Source: Larix kaempferi (Eukaryota; Streptophyta; Pinopsida; Pinales; Pinaceae). Taken from it: a stretch of DNA of 64,000 bases. The position numbers and the translations under genes were made by a program. Positions 12,870-23,649 of the stretch are shown here, piece after piece; the stretch's first letter is position 1, and every line of letters starts with the position of its first letter. The stretch is from contig BSBM01000076.1 of assembly GCA_027924585.1 (NCBI GenBank), forward strand, positions 9,470,001 through 9,534,000. Reading direction: 5' to 3'. The notes beneath the pieces are model-generated. The model worked only from the letters and a program-made list of their open reading frames with translations. It had not been told where the DNA came from and did not search any database.

Positions 12870-13745
12870 TTTTTAGCAAATGCGCCAACAAGCCAATGAA
12901 ACTGGAGATTCTCCTGTCATATGATCCCAAAGATATAGAGACTGCCATATTTTCATCCTTGTCACTTCTAGAATATACGATGGTGTCATCAATTCTTTGT
13001 CTTGCAAATCACCTACTACGGTTTCAGCATTGACAACAACCATGGTTTCAAGGCCATCTGAATCAATTGAAGTTGTCAGATCTTTATATAGAGTCAATTA
13101 TAATAACATAAATAAATTATATTTTGATCATAATGATAGCATTGAATTTATTCTTTAAGAACATTTTTGGTTTCTTTTCTATTTAGAACAAATCCAATGT
13201 TGAAGTAGAGGATTGTTAATTCAATTATTGGTATATTTCTTGTAATTTTTTATTATTTTGGAAATCTTGTGGCATTTTTTGGAGTAATAGGGAATGGTTC
13301 TTTATTGAATCCACGTTCTAGTCCAAATGTAAATGGCCTTTTACATGCCCATCATTTTGTTCAGGGTAATCATGATTCTTACCATCACCATCTACACAGT
13401 CCAATTATGTGGTTACTTACATTCATGTATGCACATGGTGTGCATGTATAGCCTCAACCACAATCACAGTCATGGCCACATGGTTTTCTAGCTATTCACA
13501 ACCACATGGTTTTCTAGCTAGTCATACTCATCTAAATAATGTGGTGTTACCTTCACAACATCACCATGTTGGTTCAACACCAGTTACCAATCTCTCACAT
13601 CTAGACAGACAGCCTGGATATATGACAGAAACTCCAAAAACATATGTTTTCTCCCATCTCACTTGGAGTTGTAGGATTATGTGGTACACATGGAATGCAT
13701 TTGTTGCAATTTGTAACTCACTCTCTTCTGTGAACAGTTTCTGGC
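12870..13745 (+). pseudogene. Mei2-like RNA-binding protein pseudogene fragment (middle region)
   Basis: Plant Mei2-like (AML/OML) proteins are RNA-binding regulators of meiosis and development. Two overlapping plus-strand frames (about 13,265-13,451 and 13,409-13,750) read as the low-complexity middle region of that family. Visible are a His-rich stretch (HHFVQGNHDSYHHHLHS), SPIMW matching the family's MMWPNSPS block, SQPHGFLASHTHLNNVVLP, then HHHVGSTPVTNLSHLDRQ, matching the family's HHVGSAP-NPSLWDRR block, and a following proline/serine-rich part. A less certain piece lies at 12,870-13,080. The frame shifts between segments, an in-frame stop follows HGVHV, and the C-terminal RRM3 is not seen, so this is a fragment. 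Family assignment is from remembered motifs and needs a protein search. Confidence 0.55.
13471..13520 (+). repeat. Short tandem duplication inside the Mei2-like fragment
   Basis: CCACATGGTTTTCTAGCTA occurs twice about 29 bp apart, near 13,474 and 13,503. It duplicates about ten codons and probably contributed to the frame break. Confidence 0.7.
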
Positions 13746-13759
13746 AATAGTCATTTTGT

Positions 13760-15400
13760 TCATTAACTGTTTTCTAAATCCTTTAAGCACAACTTAGGGT
13801 CTGAATTTGATTGTTATAATTAAAATTTCAATGCTCATGTACAGTTATGTTAACATGGATGCAGATGAGTAAGAAGGTTATTTCTATCTGTAGAAATAAG
13901 TGCTGAAAAGTTTGACAGGCTTTCAGGTATGCAATACAACTGTTAGAAAATGAACTCCTGCTTTTGCTGCAGGTGATGCGAAAAAACCTTTTAAAGTTGG
14001 TCCATGTAAGAGAGTTTTCTCCAGAGGCACAATTTCAAGATCCTTGCCTATCATTCACTCTTCCTAATGTGATTTGCAGGTAAAGAAACAAAACATGCTG
14101 AAGACTTGATTTATTTATTTTTGAAGCAAAGTGCATTTATATTATGGAAGGGAACATTTCTTTTGACAAGATGTTTCCTATTATCATTGTGTGACAAACC
14201 TGACCTTTAATCAGGGACTATACAATGCACTATAGTTGGCTTAGAACACTAGAAGGATCTGTTTGGCTAAGAAACAATGGGTTGAGGTATCTATTCCATA
14301 AAAGTCACCCAGGACTTGCATCTGGCTCAAAGTGGATGCTAGCTCATGATGTAACCTCCATGTAACAAGAGATGTCCATTTAGCAACCCAACAGGATTCT
14401 TCAAGGTATGTGCACCAACTAGAATGTGCAACTAATCTCACAAAAAGGTGCCTACTCCACCAACATGTGCCCACTATGCAACCAAACTTAGCTTCAAAGG
14501 GAAATGCCCTTCTCAACATGATGTGAAGACCAAGAAAATGAGGGTTTGATGATCCCCCAAACTTCCCCTTAACTCCAACAATCCATATCAAGAATGATGA
14601 AAGAACTTTCGTTAGGGCAATGCTACAATGTGAGAGTGTCCACATGGCAATGTGAGGCTGTATGAGGGTTGAGAGGTCCCCAGAATTGCAGTTCACTTTT
14701 AAAAAACACCAAATTCATATAAGAAGTTCCCATGCTGCATCATAATTGCAAAATTATATCGCTTATGAAAGCATAATTGATTGTATTAGGAATCCATGCA
14801 AAAAGGTTAACAACTCATTGAATCATGGGGAGACAGTGGCATTAGGAGGTGCAACTAGGTATAGTGTTGTCAAGAGCAAGAAAAACCTTATGTAGATTTA
14901 GGTCATTGGAAACAAGCTCACTCAATAGCAAGCACAGTGCGTCGAAAACCAAAACTGAAGTTATCCCTTCTGCCCCAGCATAGTTTTTGGTTGTAAGAGA
15001 GTGCAAACAAGAAGGTGCCAAACCTGTCCTTTGTATTTTCAATTGTATCATTCTTTGTACACTTCAATAAAAAGGCTTATCGGTGCCTTTTTTGGGCACC
15101 ACACATACATGTGTTGTCTTGTGGTTTGCTTTCTTGCATATTGACTATGTAATATAACAAGTTTAAGTGTAACCAAGTAACCAACACACATACGTTAAAA
15201 AGTCCAAGAGTTGGGCAAGGTCATTGGGATTAGCAGGTCCAAGTGACAGGTAGATTAGCCTTGAGTGAAGAGGCATAGTCCACTGCCAAGTAAGTGCGAG
15301 CGACCAAGTTTTTATTCTGAAAGACGAGTAGTGCCACATGATAGCTAGGGACCAACAATCAAAAGTTGGGCATGGAGAGGTGCACGATCTAGTGTTGTGA
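13760..15400. other. No recognisable gene
   Basis: Contains minus-strand open frames of 151 codons (14,241-14,696) and 69 codons (14,842-15,051) without any motif I know. Composition and neighbouring relics suggest decayed repeat DNA. The stretch just before 15,401 may be the tail of an LTR belonging to the gypsy remnant that follows. Confidence 0.45.
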
Positions 15401-15600
15401 TAGATGGTATCAGAGCAAAGAAGAAGACCGAAACTGAAATGAAAGTGAAGTTTCAAGAAGCTCTTCACATTTTCCTCAAAAGTGACAGTTGGTATTAGAG
15501 TAGAGAAGAAGACCGAAGGTGAACCAAAAGTGAAGTTTCGAGAGTGCTCTTCATCACTGTCCCAGAAGTGATAGATGGTACTAGACCAGAAAGTTTTTTG
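15401..15600 (+). repeat. Primer-site region repeated three times, ~86 bp period
   Basis: TGGTATCAGAGCAAAG at 15,405 is a tRNA-Met-type primer-binding site. Degenerate copies follow at 15,490 (TGGTATTAGAGTAGAG) and 15,576 (TGGTACTAGACCAGAA). The first two are each followed by AAGAAGACCGAA, then AAGTGAAGTTTC. It is the 5' leader of a plus-strand LTR element, duplicated in tandem. A minus-strand open frame over it (15,163-15,750) is an antisense shadow. Confidence 0.75.
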
Positions 15601-15639
15601 AAGTTGAGGTTTCAGTAGAAGGCGTGCCCAAAAAATATT

Positions 15640-15960
15640 TCGCTCGGGACACATCACTAATCGGTAGAGGTGCAGTAAAGGTGCACCTGGACGACAATGC
15701 ACCTGCGACACAACACACATCGGTTGAGGTGTGCCTAGGAAAAATTGCACCTAAGAAAACAAGGTGTGCCCATAAAATAGTGCACCCAAAACATAGTGTA
15801 CTCAGGACACAGTGCGTCGATAAAGGGTGTTGAGCATATCAATAGAGATGTGCCCAAAAGACAGAGCACCTAGAAGAGGGATCAAAAGTCAAATCACGTC
15901 AATAGAGACGCACCTAGAAGATAGAATGCTTGGAAGAGTGCCCAGAAGATCAGTAAGTCC
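15640..15960 (+). repeat. Degenerate short repeat rich in GTGCACC/GTGCCCA
   Basis: Words such as AGGTGCACCTGG, AATGCACCTGCG, GGTGTGCCTAGG, ATTGCACCTAAG, GGTGTGCCCATA, AGTGCACCCAAA and ATGTGCCCAAAAG recur every 20-25 bp. It sits between the primer-site region and the protease, in the leader/gag region of the gypsy remnant. Two short plus frames over it are not real genes. Confidence 0.6.
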
Positions 15961-16374
15961 ATTCATTGTTGATTTCGGTTTCACACAAGTTAAGTGTTCT
16001 TTGGGTTAGTTGGACATGTCGAATAAAGGAAACATCTACCGAAGAAAGGAAACATCAACGTTGTGGGGCAAATATTGGCACAAGAAAGATAGTACAACGC
16101 CCGATAGTGTCAGGTGCAGTGGTAGGAGAAACACAAAGAGTTTGGGCAGAAGCCTCTTTGAGAGTGTAGGTGTAGTAGCATGGAGGACACATTTGAGGAG
16201 CAAAGGAAGACAAGGCAGTCGTCAACACACATCAACATAGAGTGGTTGCAGTAGGAGGGGTGTGAGCTAATTTAGACCTTCCAAGCAGGCCAACTACAAT
16301 ACACATGGATAGAATCCTCGTTGAGTCAGGTGTAGGCGGCTATAGACCAAGAAAAGGGTCTCCTGCAACCAAAG

Positions 16375-16915
16375 TTGGGATCCATCCAAGAAGAGGAGGA
16401 TGCTAAGGATGATGGAGTCATCATAGGGAAAGAAGCTCAAGATGTGCCTAAGTACATGGGCAAGAGGATTTTGGGCTCACCTTGCAAGCAAAACCATATG
16501 GAAGAGGGCCCATTTGAAGGAGAGATCGATAACCTTAATAGAAGTTCAAGGGAAATGACCTTTGGAAACAAGATCACAGGGTTTGAGTGCCTTAACAAAC
16601 TATTTGGGTAGGTCCATGACAGAAAGGCAAGACCTAGGTTTGCAAGATGAAGAGGTTATTAAACTTTGTTTTATGAACATGAGAGTCAGTGGGTTGACGG
16701 TGGTGGCATTGGACACCGGTTCTACCCATAGTCTCATTAGTGAACATACTACGAAAGGGATTCTTCGGGTGGCCAAAGGTAGAAGTACCATGTAATAGGC
16801 AGTGAACTCATCAATGAATATATCAATAAAACTAGTTCGTGAAGCATAGTTGAAGGTTGGGGATTGGCATAGTGCTTTAGACTTGACGGTGGCATACTCT
16901 CGCCGAGTTTTTCAG
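16375..16915 (+). pseudogene. Ty3/gypsy retrotransposon remnant: gag end and retropepsin
   Basis: Polyprotein remnant of an LTR retrotransposon. The frame at 16,562-16,795 carries a retropepsin active site, VVALDTGSTHSLISEH. The same frame continues past a TAG and a second stop into AVNSSMNISIKLV and LKVGDWHSALDLTVAYS (to about 16,905), the usual second half of a gypsy protease. The preceding frame (16,375-16,611), in another register, is gag-like only by position. RT, RNase H and integrase are absent: after about 16,915 the sequence is unrelated. With the primer site at 15,405 this is a 5' fragment of one plus-strand element. Protease identity is fairly sure; the element's boundaries are not. 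Confidence 0.7.
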
Positions 16916-17597
16916 GTACCCCGATCAAAGATGTTTGGCTCTCTACATGCAGGAGGCTCTCAGATTTCGAGTGCATATTCTTCAACCTCCCATCAAACCG
17001 GACCCCATGCAGAAGATCACGTCATTTTTCAGGGTATTACCCTCAGATAGGGGCACCAAGAGACCGACCGATATCAGTACATATCCAGCCTCTAGATCAG
17101 TGAGGATCCATGGGACCTCACCCTGACCCATGAGATCTCAGCAGCAGACTCCGTCCTGAGAGACGGACTAGATCCTCCCGACCTCAGCAACGTACGAACC
17201 CCCCCAGGAAACAAGTTTGTGGGAAATCCGCACTCTCTACTAGCCCTTCATCAGGACAACAGACTTTGTTGAGTTTTCTTCAGTCCTCTTCTTTCAACCT
17301 CGGATGTTAGGAGAGATGGGTCGGATCCTCAAACCCTTTCGCTCCTAGATCTTTTTCGATAGGACATCTCCACCCCATTGTGGGTTTTCTGGATTCGCGT
17401 CTGCAGTCAAAGCTCTCTTACTTCAGTCATGTTCACTTTTGTTCACTCTTTTCTTTCTTTCTTCATGCATTGTACCTTTTTATAGGAGACCGTTTGGTTC
17501 TCCCGCTTTGTACGGACATCATTGTAATTAGCAGTCCCTTTGACCTACTTTGTGGTCATTAGTTGGACATTAATATAATTGTCTTATCTATCTTATC
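16916..17597 (+). other. Uncharacterised GC-richer segment ending in a TTATC/TATC run
   Basis: More GC-rich than its surroundings. Two short plus frames give peptides I do not recognise. The last part, with TATAGGAGACCG, TTGTACGGACATC and a terminal TCTTATCTATCTTATC run, resembles a transcript 3' end, as in a non-LTR element or an LTR R-U5, but no domain supports either. It directly abuts the minisatellite. Confidence 0.35.
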
Positions 17598-19016
17598 TTA
17601 TCTATCATCATTGGGTCAATTTAGAAGTGCATGGGGTAAGTATTGAAGTGCCTCGAGGGAATTTTGAAGTGCTTGGGGAAAATATTGAAGTGCATGGGGA
17701 GTTTTTATCATCCTTGGGAGAATTTAGAAGTGCCTGGGAAAATATTGAAGTGCTTAGGGCATTTGTATCATCTCTGGGAGAATTTTGAAGTGCTTAGGGC
17801 ATTTGTATCATCTCTGGGAGAATATTGAAGTGCAAGTGCACAGGGAAAGTATTGAAGTGCCTAAGGTGTTTCTCTCCTCACTGGGTGAATTTAGAAGTGC
17901 ATGGGGTGTTTTTCTCATCACCAAGTGGATTTAGAAGTGCATGGGGTGTTTTTCTCATCACCAAGTGGATTTAAAAGTGAATGGTGCATTTTTCTCATCA
18001 TTGGGTGAATTTAGAAGTGGATGGGGGTGTTTTTATCTTCGGTGTGAGAACTTTGAAGTGCCTGGGGCAAATATTGAAGTGTCTGGGAGTTTTTATCATC
18101 GTTGGAAGAATTTTGAAGTGGTCAAGGCAAGTATTGAAGTGCATGGGGCGTTTCTATCATCATTGGGTCAATTTAGAAGTGCACGTGGCAAGTATTGAAG
18201 TGACTTGGGGGATTGGGGGAATTTTGAACTGCTTTGGGGAAATATTGAAGTGCATAGGGAGTTTTTATCATCCTTGGGAGAATTTAGAAGTGCCTAGGAA
18301 AATATTGAAGTTCTTAGGGAAATTTTATCAACTTTCAGAAAATTTTGATGTGCCCGGGGCAGGTATTGAAGTGCTTGGGGCATTTTTCTCGTCACTGGGT
18401 GAATTCATCAGTGCATTGGTTGTTTTTCTCCTCACTGCGTGAATTTAGAAGTGTTTGGGGTTGTTATTGATCAATGTATGAATGCTTTTATAGCGTTGGG
18501 ACGTTTTAAAACAGTGATGGGCAAAGTTATCACTTGTTGGGGAAAATTTGTGTGGATCGGGGCATTTTGTGATTGCCTAGGTGATTATATCATTATCGGG
18601 TGTTTTTCTCCCTTGCCTAGGGAAACTATTGAAGTGCATAGGGCATCTTTATCATTATTGGACGAATTTTGAAGTGTCTGGGGAAAGTAATGAAGTGCCT
18701 GGGAGAACGTTGAAGTGGATGGGGGCGTTTTTATCTTTGATGGGAGAATTTTGAAGTGCATGGGGAAAATATTGAAGTGTCTAGGTGTTTTTATCATCGT
18801 TAGGAGAATTTTGAAGTGGCTGAGGCAAGTATTGAAGTGCATGGTGTGTTTCTATCATCATTGCGTCAATTTAGAAGTGCATGGGGTAAGTATTGAAGTG
18901 CCTCGAGGGAATGTTGAAGTGCTTGGGGAAAATATTGAAGTGCATGGGGAGTTTTTATCATCCTTGGGAGAATTTAGAAGTGCCTCGGAAAATATTTAAG
19001 TGCTGGGAGAATTTTG
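17598..19016 (+). repeat. 1.4-kb degenerate minisatellite (GAAGTGC(A/C)TGGGG family) with higher-order repeats
   Basis: About seventy diverged units of 19-21 bp alternate between A(A/T)TTTGAAGTGCATGGGG-type and GTTTTTATCATCCTTGGGAG-type sequences. A block of about 145 bp at 17,598-17,742 recurs nearly unchanged at 18,862-19,005. Another block near 18,016-18,190 recurs near 18,711-18,890. This shows higher-order duplications offset by about 1,264 and 700 bp. Several overlapping open frames of 60-150 codons encode the repetitive word (F)RSAxENIEV/SSLGEF in one register and EVHG/KCLG in others. They arise from the repeat and are not credible genes. Confidence 0.92.
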
Positions 19017-19308
19017 AATTCATGACCCCACATGTCCATTGCACCATTAAGGGACGAGATAACAAGTAGAGTCCCTACTTGACCTGAATCTAGTTAGTGC
19101 AGTCGTGTTTCGTCAACACCTTCTAGTTGTGAGTGATCAAATACTGCTTGTGAAATGTATAAATAAATCCATCATTTCCTCATTCATACACTTTTTCATT
19201 TGATATTCTAGGAGTCGAGAGAGTCCAGAGTTGAGCTCCGGTGTATGTTCTTTTGTTGCACAACCTTAGTAATCTACAAAATCAAAAGCTTGAGTCTTAT
19301 TGGCAAAA
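19017..19308 (+). other. LTR-like tail next to minisatellite
   Basis: Contains TGTATAAATAAATCC near 19,156, a TATA-like site, followed by sequence resembling an LTR R-U5 region. It may be the end of an unrecognised plus-strand LTR. No primer site or partner LTR is seen. Confidence 0.3.
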
Positions 19309-19490
19309 GATTCACCAAATTTTTACTATATTTTATAAATCAGTGAAAGATTCGCCAAGTTTTTACAATTTTTTATAATTAAGTGAAATATTCGCCAATA
19401 TTTTACAATATCTTATAATTTAGTGAAAGATTCGCCAAGATTTTACAGCATTATATAATGAAATGAAAGATTCTCCAAAAAATTATATAT
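19309..19490 (+). repeat. 40-bp tandem repeat, ~4.5 copies
   Basis: Units start at 19,309, 19,349, 19,389, 19,429 and (partial) 19,469. The consensus begins GATTCGCCAA and contains TTTTACA and TATAAT. The period is exactly 40 bp. The array abuts the truncated end of the copia element at about 19,590. Confidence 0.92.
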
Positions 19491-19589
19491 ACATATTATA
19501 TTATTGATAAAATCGCCTTCAAGTTTTCCTATACATCGGGGAGATTCGTCCATTTTTTATACATATAAATTTTGGGGGGGTTCTTAAAA

Positions 19590-20444
19590 TTATCCCTGTT
19601 CAAGACCAAGAAATTGTTTCAACAATCCAAGATCTGACATGGCAAAGGAGTTGTGAAAAGCTATTTTTATAGATCTGATGCATGAAGTGTTGCTCCCTGT
19701 AACCAATAGATCATCAACATATAGAAAAATCAGGAGTAGAGAGTCACCATCATGTCTCATATAGACATTCGAATCAGATTTGCATCTCATGAAATCTTGT
19801 GACAGAAGGAAGGAGTCCATCTTTGCATACCAAGCTCGGGGAGCTTGCTTGAGTCCATACAAGGACTTCCTCAATCTGCACACCAGGGAAGAGTCTTAAA
19901 CATACCCCTCAGGTTGCTTCATGTAGATCTCCTCCTCTAGATCTCCATGAAGGAAATCACTCTTGACATTCATTTGATGCCTTTCCCAGTGCTTGGACGC
20001 AGCAAGAGCAAGAACAAGACGGATGGAATCCATCCTAGTAATAGGTGCGAATGTCTCTGAGCAGTCAATCCCATGGACTTGGGAGTAACCCTTTGCAACC
20101 AATCGAGCCTTGTATTTGATAGTGACCCCATCAGAGTCCATCTTAGTTCTATAAACCCACTTGGATTGAACAAGATTCATCCCAGGAGGGAGAGAGACAA
20201 CCTCCCAAGTTTCATTTCTTTGAAGAGACTCATACTCTTCATCCATAGCTATTACCCATATTGGATCTTGGGAGGCTTCAAAGAATGTCTTTGGATCTGA
20301 TCCAATCATAAGAAATCATCTCTCGGAAAGAAATGGATCTGTTTGAGAGGGAAGATCAGATCTGGTTGTTCTTGAAGATGGTTTATCTCCAACAAGATCA
20401 TTGGTGGATGAAACAGTAGTGGTGGCCAATTTTACAATAGGAGT
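19590..20444 (-). pseudogene. copia reverse transcriptase (N-terminal two thirds)
   Basis: RNA-directed DNA polymerase of the copia polyprotein. Reading leftward from 20,309, ETWEVVSLPPGMNLVQSKWV starts the RT domain, followed by KARLVAKGYSQ, DCSETFAPITRMDSIRLVL, QMNVKSDFLHGDLEEEIYMK and then, past a TAA at 19,896, SLYGLKQAPRAWY and the catalytic YVDDLLVTG. It ends at MSDLGLLKQFLGLE, where a normal element would continue into the RT thumb and RNase H. K replaces the usual conserved residue in QMNVKSDFL (normally DVK-A). The upstream part, 20,310-20,444, holds the S/T-rich linker with stops at 20,445 and 20,316. Confidence 0.92.
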
Positions 20445-21224
20445 TCAAACCTTAGGTGCTAGATCTTCAGGTTCTTGTCGATCTAGATCTAGCAGTCGCT
20501 CTTCTCTCTGAGTCTTCTTTTTCTCAACCTTCTTTGCTGGATCTTTTCCATTGAAGAAACCTTTGCAGGTGCCTTGGGAAAACTTCAGATTGGGTAGGCC
20601 TTCAACCACCTTTTGAGTTTGCATGTCTTGCAAGTGCTTGTAGTTGAGATGCCCAAATATTTCATGCCATAGCCTACTCTCTTCATTTGCACGAGTGTGA
20701 AGAGCATACTGTTTAGAGAGAGGTATAAAATGGGAGAACTCATAGAGTTTCGACTTGTGGTTTGCAACACCTATTGCAATGGTAGATCCTGATACCATGT
20801 CTTGGATTTTGACCTCATTTGGAGAGAAGATCACCCTCTTGGGCGCTCCAGTATGGGTCATCTGGTAGACTGAAAGTATATTAGCAGTGAGTGTAGGGAC
20901 ATAGAGCACATCTGAGAAGTACCCATGATCAAGTTTGATTCTTCCAATCCCCTTAGAGGAGACCTCGAAAACATTCCCCAACATGATGGATGGTCCAGCA
21001 GTGGATTCGAAACCAATAAAGAGATCTTTCGAGGAAGACATGTGTCTTGATTCTCTTGAATCTATGATGAAGGAGGATTGTTTTGATGCACCTGCCATGA
21101 GAGCATGCAATCTCTCTTTGTCCTCTGATCTTGATGGTTCACATTCTTTCTTTCTAGCACATGCAGGTACTTGAAGGTTATTCTTTTCAAGAAGTGAATC
21201 CATGAGATCTATGGTCTTCTTCAT
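20445..21224 (-). pseudogene. copia protease and GAG-pre-integrase; integrase core missing
   Basis: 260-codon open frame on the minus strand. The N-terminal part follows the zinc knuckle; FIIDSRESRHMSSSKDLF marks the protease, where the usual DSG(A/C) catalytic triplet reads DSR, so the active site is damaged. GIGRIKLDHGYFSDVLYVP and LTANILSVYQM are the standard protease C-terminal blocks. LWHEIFGHLNYKHLQDM is the GAG-pre-integrase zinc-binding block, ending CKGF where CxxC is usual. Directly after comes a basic linker (KKVEKKKTQREERL) that normally lies after integrase. The DDE integrase core has therefore been deleted in frame. Confidence 0.9.
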
Positions 21225-22019
21225 ACATGAACTCTGAGGATGGAATCCGCTATTGCAGTATGTGCATTTGGATTTCCCCTTCTAAGTTTGCTTGTCTTTC
21301 TTGGGATTTGAAACTCCATCTAACTGATTTGGAGCCCCCTCTTGCTTCTACTCATTTGAATTTCTGTCAATTTTTTTTTGCTTGCCCTTGCCATTGGCTC
21401 TCTTTATATCAGTGGCAGCAAGTGCTGAATCCAACTTGGTTTTTATCATTCCCATTTGAATTAACTTCTCCTCCTCTTGTGTGAGAGATTGGATGAAGTC
21501 ATCAAGACTAGGGAACTTCCATTTTGGGATGGATAGCTTTGTTGTATGAAAGGTGGAGACAAATACTGAGTATTTAGGGCCCAATTTTGATAGTATGGCA
21601 AGGATGAGCTGCTTCTCTTCCTTCTCTATTCCATATCTCTTCAATTGTGAAATCCGATTTTTAAACTTGGGAAGAAACTCATTGATAGAGTCGAAACTGC
21701 AAGGGCTCAAGGAGATGAGCTCATTTTACAATTTGTGACTTTTCAACTCATATTTCTTTCCAAGAAGAGATTCGAGCTTGTCCCGGACCTCTTTTGGAGT
21801 TGCTAGATCTATGACATGAAAATGGAGGTCTTCAGAAATGCTGAGGAGCAGCAGTCCTACTGCTTCATCAATTTTATCCAAGTACTTGGATTTCTCTACT
21901 GCACGAGTGGGTTCGACTATAGTCCCATTCAATACTTTAGAGAGACTCTTCAACTTCATGAAGATGTCCATATTGGCCTTCCTTTCGACTTTATTGAATG
22001 AATTCAGTTTTATATCCAT
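21225..22019 (-). pseudogene. copia gag (UBN2-type) with CCHC zinc knuckle
   Basis: Capsid/nucleocapsid part of the copia polyprotein. The frame from ATG 22,019 includes FNKVERKANMDIFMKLKSLS, a stop at 21,726, and after it FDSINEFLPKFKNRISQL and SKLGPKYSVFVSTFHTTK, the typical UBN2 gag core. After stops at 21,348 and 21,282 comes a complete CCHC knuckle, CTYCNSGFHPQSSC (about 21,237-21,278), intact in all four metal ligands. All pieces are in the same register as the downstream protease. Confidence 0.9.
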
Positions 22020-22318
22020 TGGTAGTTGTTGAATTCGAATTGAAGATCAATTCAAATGATGGAATAACCTGCAAAACAAATAAGAATTGTCAATGGAGAT
22101 CTGGTGCAATTCAAATTGAACACTGCCTTCGAACAATGAGCACATGTGACTGGATCCTTCACACCCAGATGGACCTCATTGGATTTATCCATTGAATTCA
22201 AGACAATTGCACCAGGAATTGTTGTGGAAATCCAGAGGCTTCTGGTGCTCAATGAAAGACAGTTGCTCAAAGAATTGATGCAACTGCTGCTGCTGCAATT
22301 CAAATAGCTGAATCCATC

Positions 22319-22328
22319 GCTGATACCA
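22319..22328 (-). promoter_or_regulatory. Primer-binding site of the copia element
   Basis: On the minus strand TGGTATCAGC follows the LTR end (...ATATCA) after a two-base gap, the normal copia arrangement. It matches the initiator tRNA-Met type site in its first nine bases and then diverges. Confidence 0.85.
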
Positions 22329-22330
22329 TT

Positions 22331-23066
22331 TGATATTTTATAGGAGAGATCACACAGATGGAGAAAACCTCACTAAAACTCACTCAAGAATAGCAGAGAA
22401 GAGAAGAATAATTGATGAATCAATAATCACTCATTAACACAAGAAATAACAAAAACTGTTGTAATCATACATCAGCTGTAAGCTGGCACTGTGAAAGTGA
22501 ATAATAACTGAATACAATCAAATGGATTTGAATGCCTCCTAATTTCATTCAAATTCTCCTCAATGTGTGGCTTGGATAGCATTGGAGACATCATCCAATC
22601 AATGGTAGTAGTCACATATAGTCAAAAGTCAGTCAAATGAGTCTAACTAAGTCTAACTGAGTCATGTGAGCACAAATCAAGGGATGGAGACTCTTGCAAG
22701 GAGGGCGCATGAGGTTGTCAGTAGCTAAAGTGGCACTCTAATATAGACAACTGGAAGCTACAGGCAGTTTAACTGAGCAATAAATGCAAAAAATGGTCAA
22801 TAAATGCTGGAACTGACTGTTAGTGATCCAAGTAGTGTAGTAGGGTGCATCTGTCATCCAGTTGAGGAAAGCAAGGCGCACTAGGTAGGTAGGAGGGCTT
22901 GTGAGCGCTAAAAACAAGATCTAGGGGGCTGAACATAAGCTCCAGGTTCTAGGGAGACTACCATATTGATGACTGGATGCATGCAGATGCATGCATGATG
23001 ACTGGATGCATGCGGAATGCATGCAGACATGCAAATATAAAAAATGATGGTGAGAATATTCTAACA
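22331..23066 (-). repeat. 5' LTR of the copia element (736 bp)
   Basis: On the minus strand it begins TGTTAGAATATTCTC and ends AAAATATCA, giving TG...CA termini. The left boundary is fixed by the primer site two bases beyond. An alternating GCATGCATGCAG-rich tract lies at 22,975-23,035. No second copy exists in the window. Confidence 0.85.
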
Positions 23067-23130
23067 ATATGTGCTCGAGATATTCCTTCCAGTGGTAAGC
23101 TATTTTAAAGGAACCTACTCTGGTACTAAT
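23067..23130 (-). mobile_element. Start of a second copia-like element's internal region with primer site
   Basis: On the minus strand TAGTACCAGAGTAGGTTCC (23,128 leftward) is a degenerate tRNA-Met-type primer site. It stands two bases from the end of the 2.07-kb LTR. Only about 64 bp of internal sequence remain before the first copia LTR begins, so the first copia appears to have inserted into this one. Confidence 0.7.
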
Positions 23131-23334
23131 TGTTGAACTTATGCTTATACTGAGATGGGGGTGAATCATTAAGATACTTTTTCGCACTTTAAAAATTCAT
23201 CACTCATTCAATAACTTCAAAACAATAAATACACACAAACTCAAAATCACAATACACATAATTTAACGTGGAAACCCTTTCGAGAGAAACCACAAAATAT
23301 TATCTTGATAAATTCATGTAGGCACCAACCTTCT

Positions 23335-23575
23335 ATTACAATGTTTGTAGGCACCAACCTACAAGAGACATCAGTCCCATCAAATGAGCACCAACTAAAC
23401 AAAATGTAGGCACCAAGCTACTAGAGACACCAATATCCTCAACATAGCACCAACTCAATGATATGTAGGCACCAACTTACTGGAGACACCAATATACTCA
23501 AATGGGAACCAACTCAATAATATGTAGGAACCAACTCAATAATATGTAGGAACCAACCTACTGAAGATCCAGGTA
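23335..23575. repeat. ~60-bp tandem repeat (TGTAGGCACCAAC family)
   Basis: TGTAGGCACCAA(C/G)CTAC is repeated about four times with intervening GAGACACCAATA and GCACCAACTCAAT, then two shorter units with TGTAGGAACCAAC. It lies within the 2.07-kb LTR, near its 3' end. Confidence 0.88.
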
Positions 23576-23649
23576 CAAGGCTACTAAAATGATCACCTCA
23601 AAGATAAATTCATAATCAACTTCAATATGCTACACAAATAGCCTCATAT

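Larger units (their letters stand above)
19590..23066 (-). mobile_element. Truncated Ty1/copia retrotransposon, minus strand
   Basis: From its 5' end at 23,066 leftward: LTR, primer site, gag, zinc knuckle, protease, GAG-pre-integrase, a deleted integrase, then RT stopping at about 19,590. Gag through RT stay in one register despite seven stop codons (21,726; 21,348; 21,282; 20,445; 20,316; 19,896; 19,590), so decay was by substitution plus one large in-frame loss. No 3' LTR is found to the left. The bases just outside the 5' LTR are ATATG, but the partner duplication was lost with the 3' end. Confidence 0.88.

Noticed and set aside
14241-14696. 151-codon minus-strand open frame
   Set aside because: No motif, unremarkable composition, no neighbouring signals; likely chance.
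15163-15750. 195-codon minus-strand open frame
   Set aside because: Lies antisense across the tandem primer-site repeats of a plus-strand retroelement, which explains it.
17579-18999. Several overlapping plus-strand frames with repeated ENIEV/SSLGEF or KCLG words
   Set aside because: Translations of a minisatellite in different registers, not a repeat protein gene.
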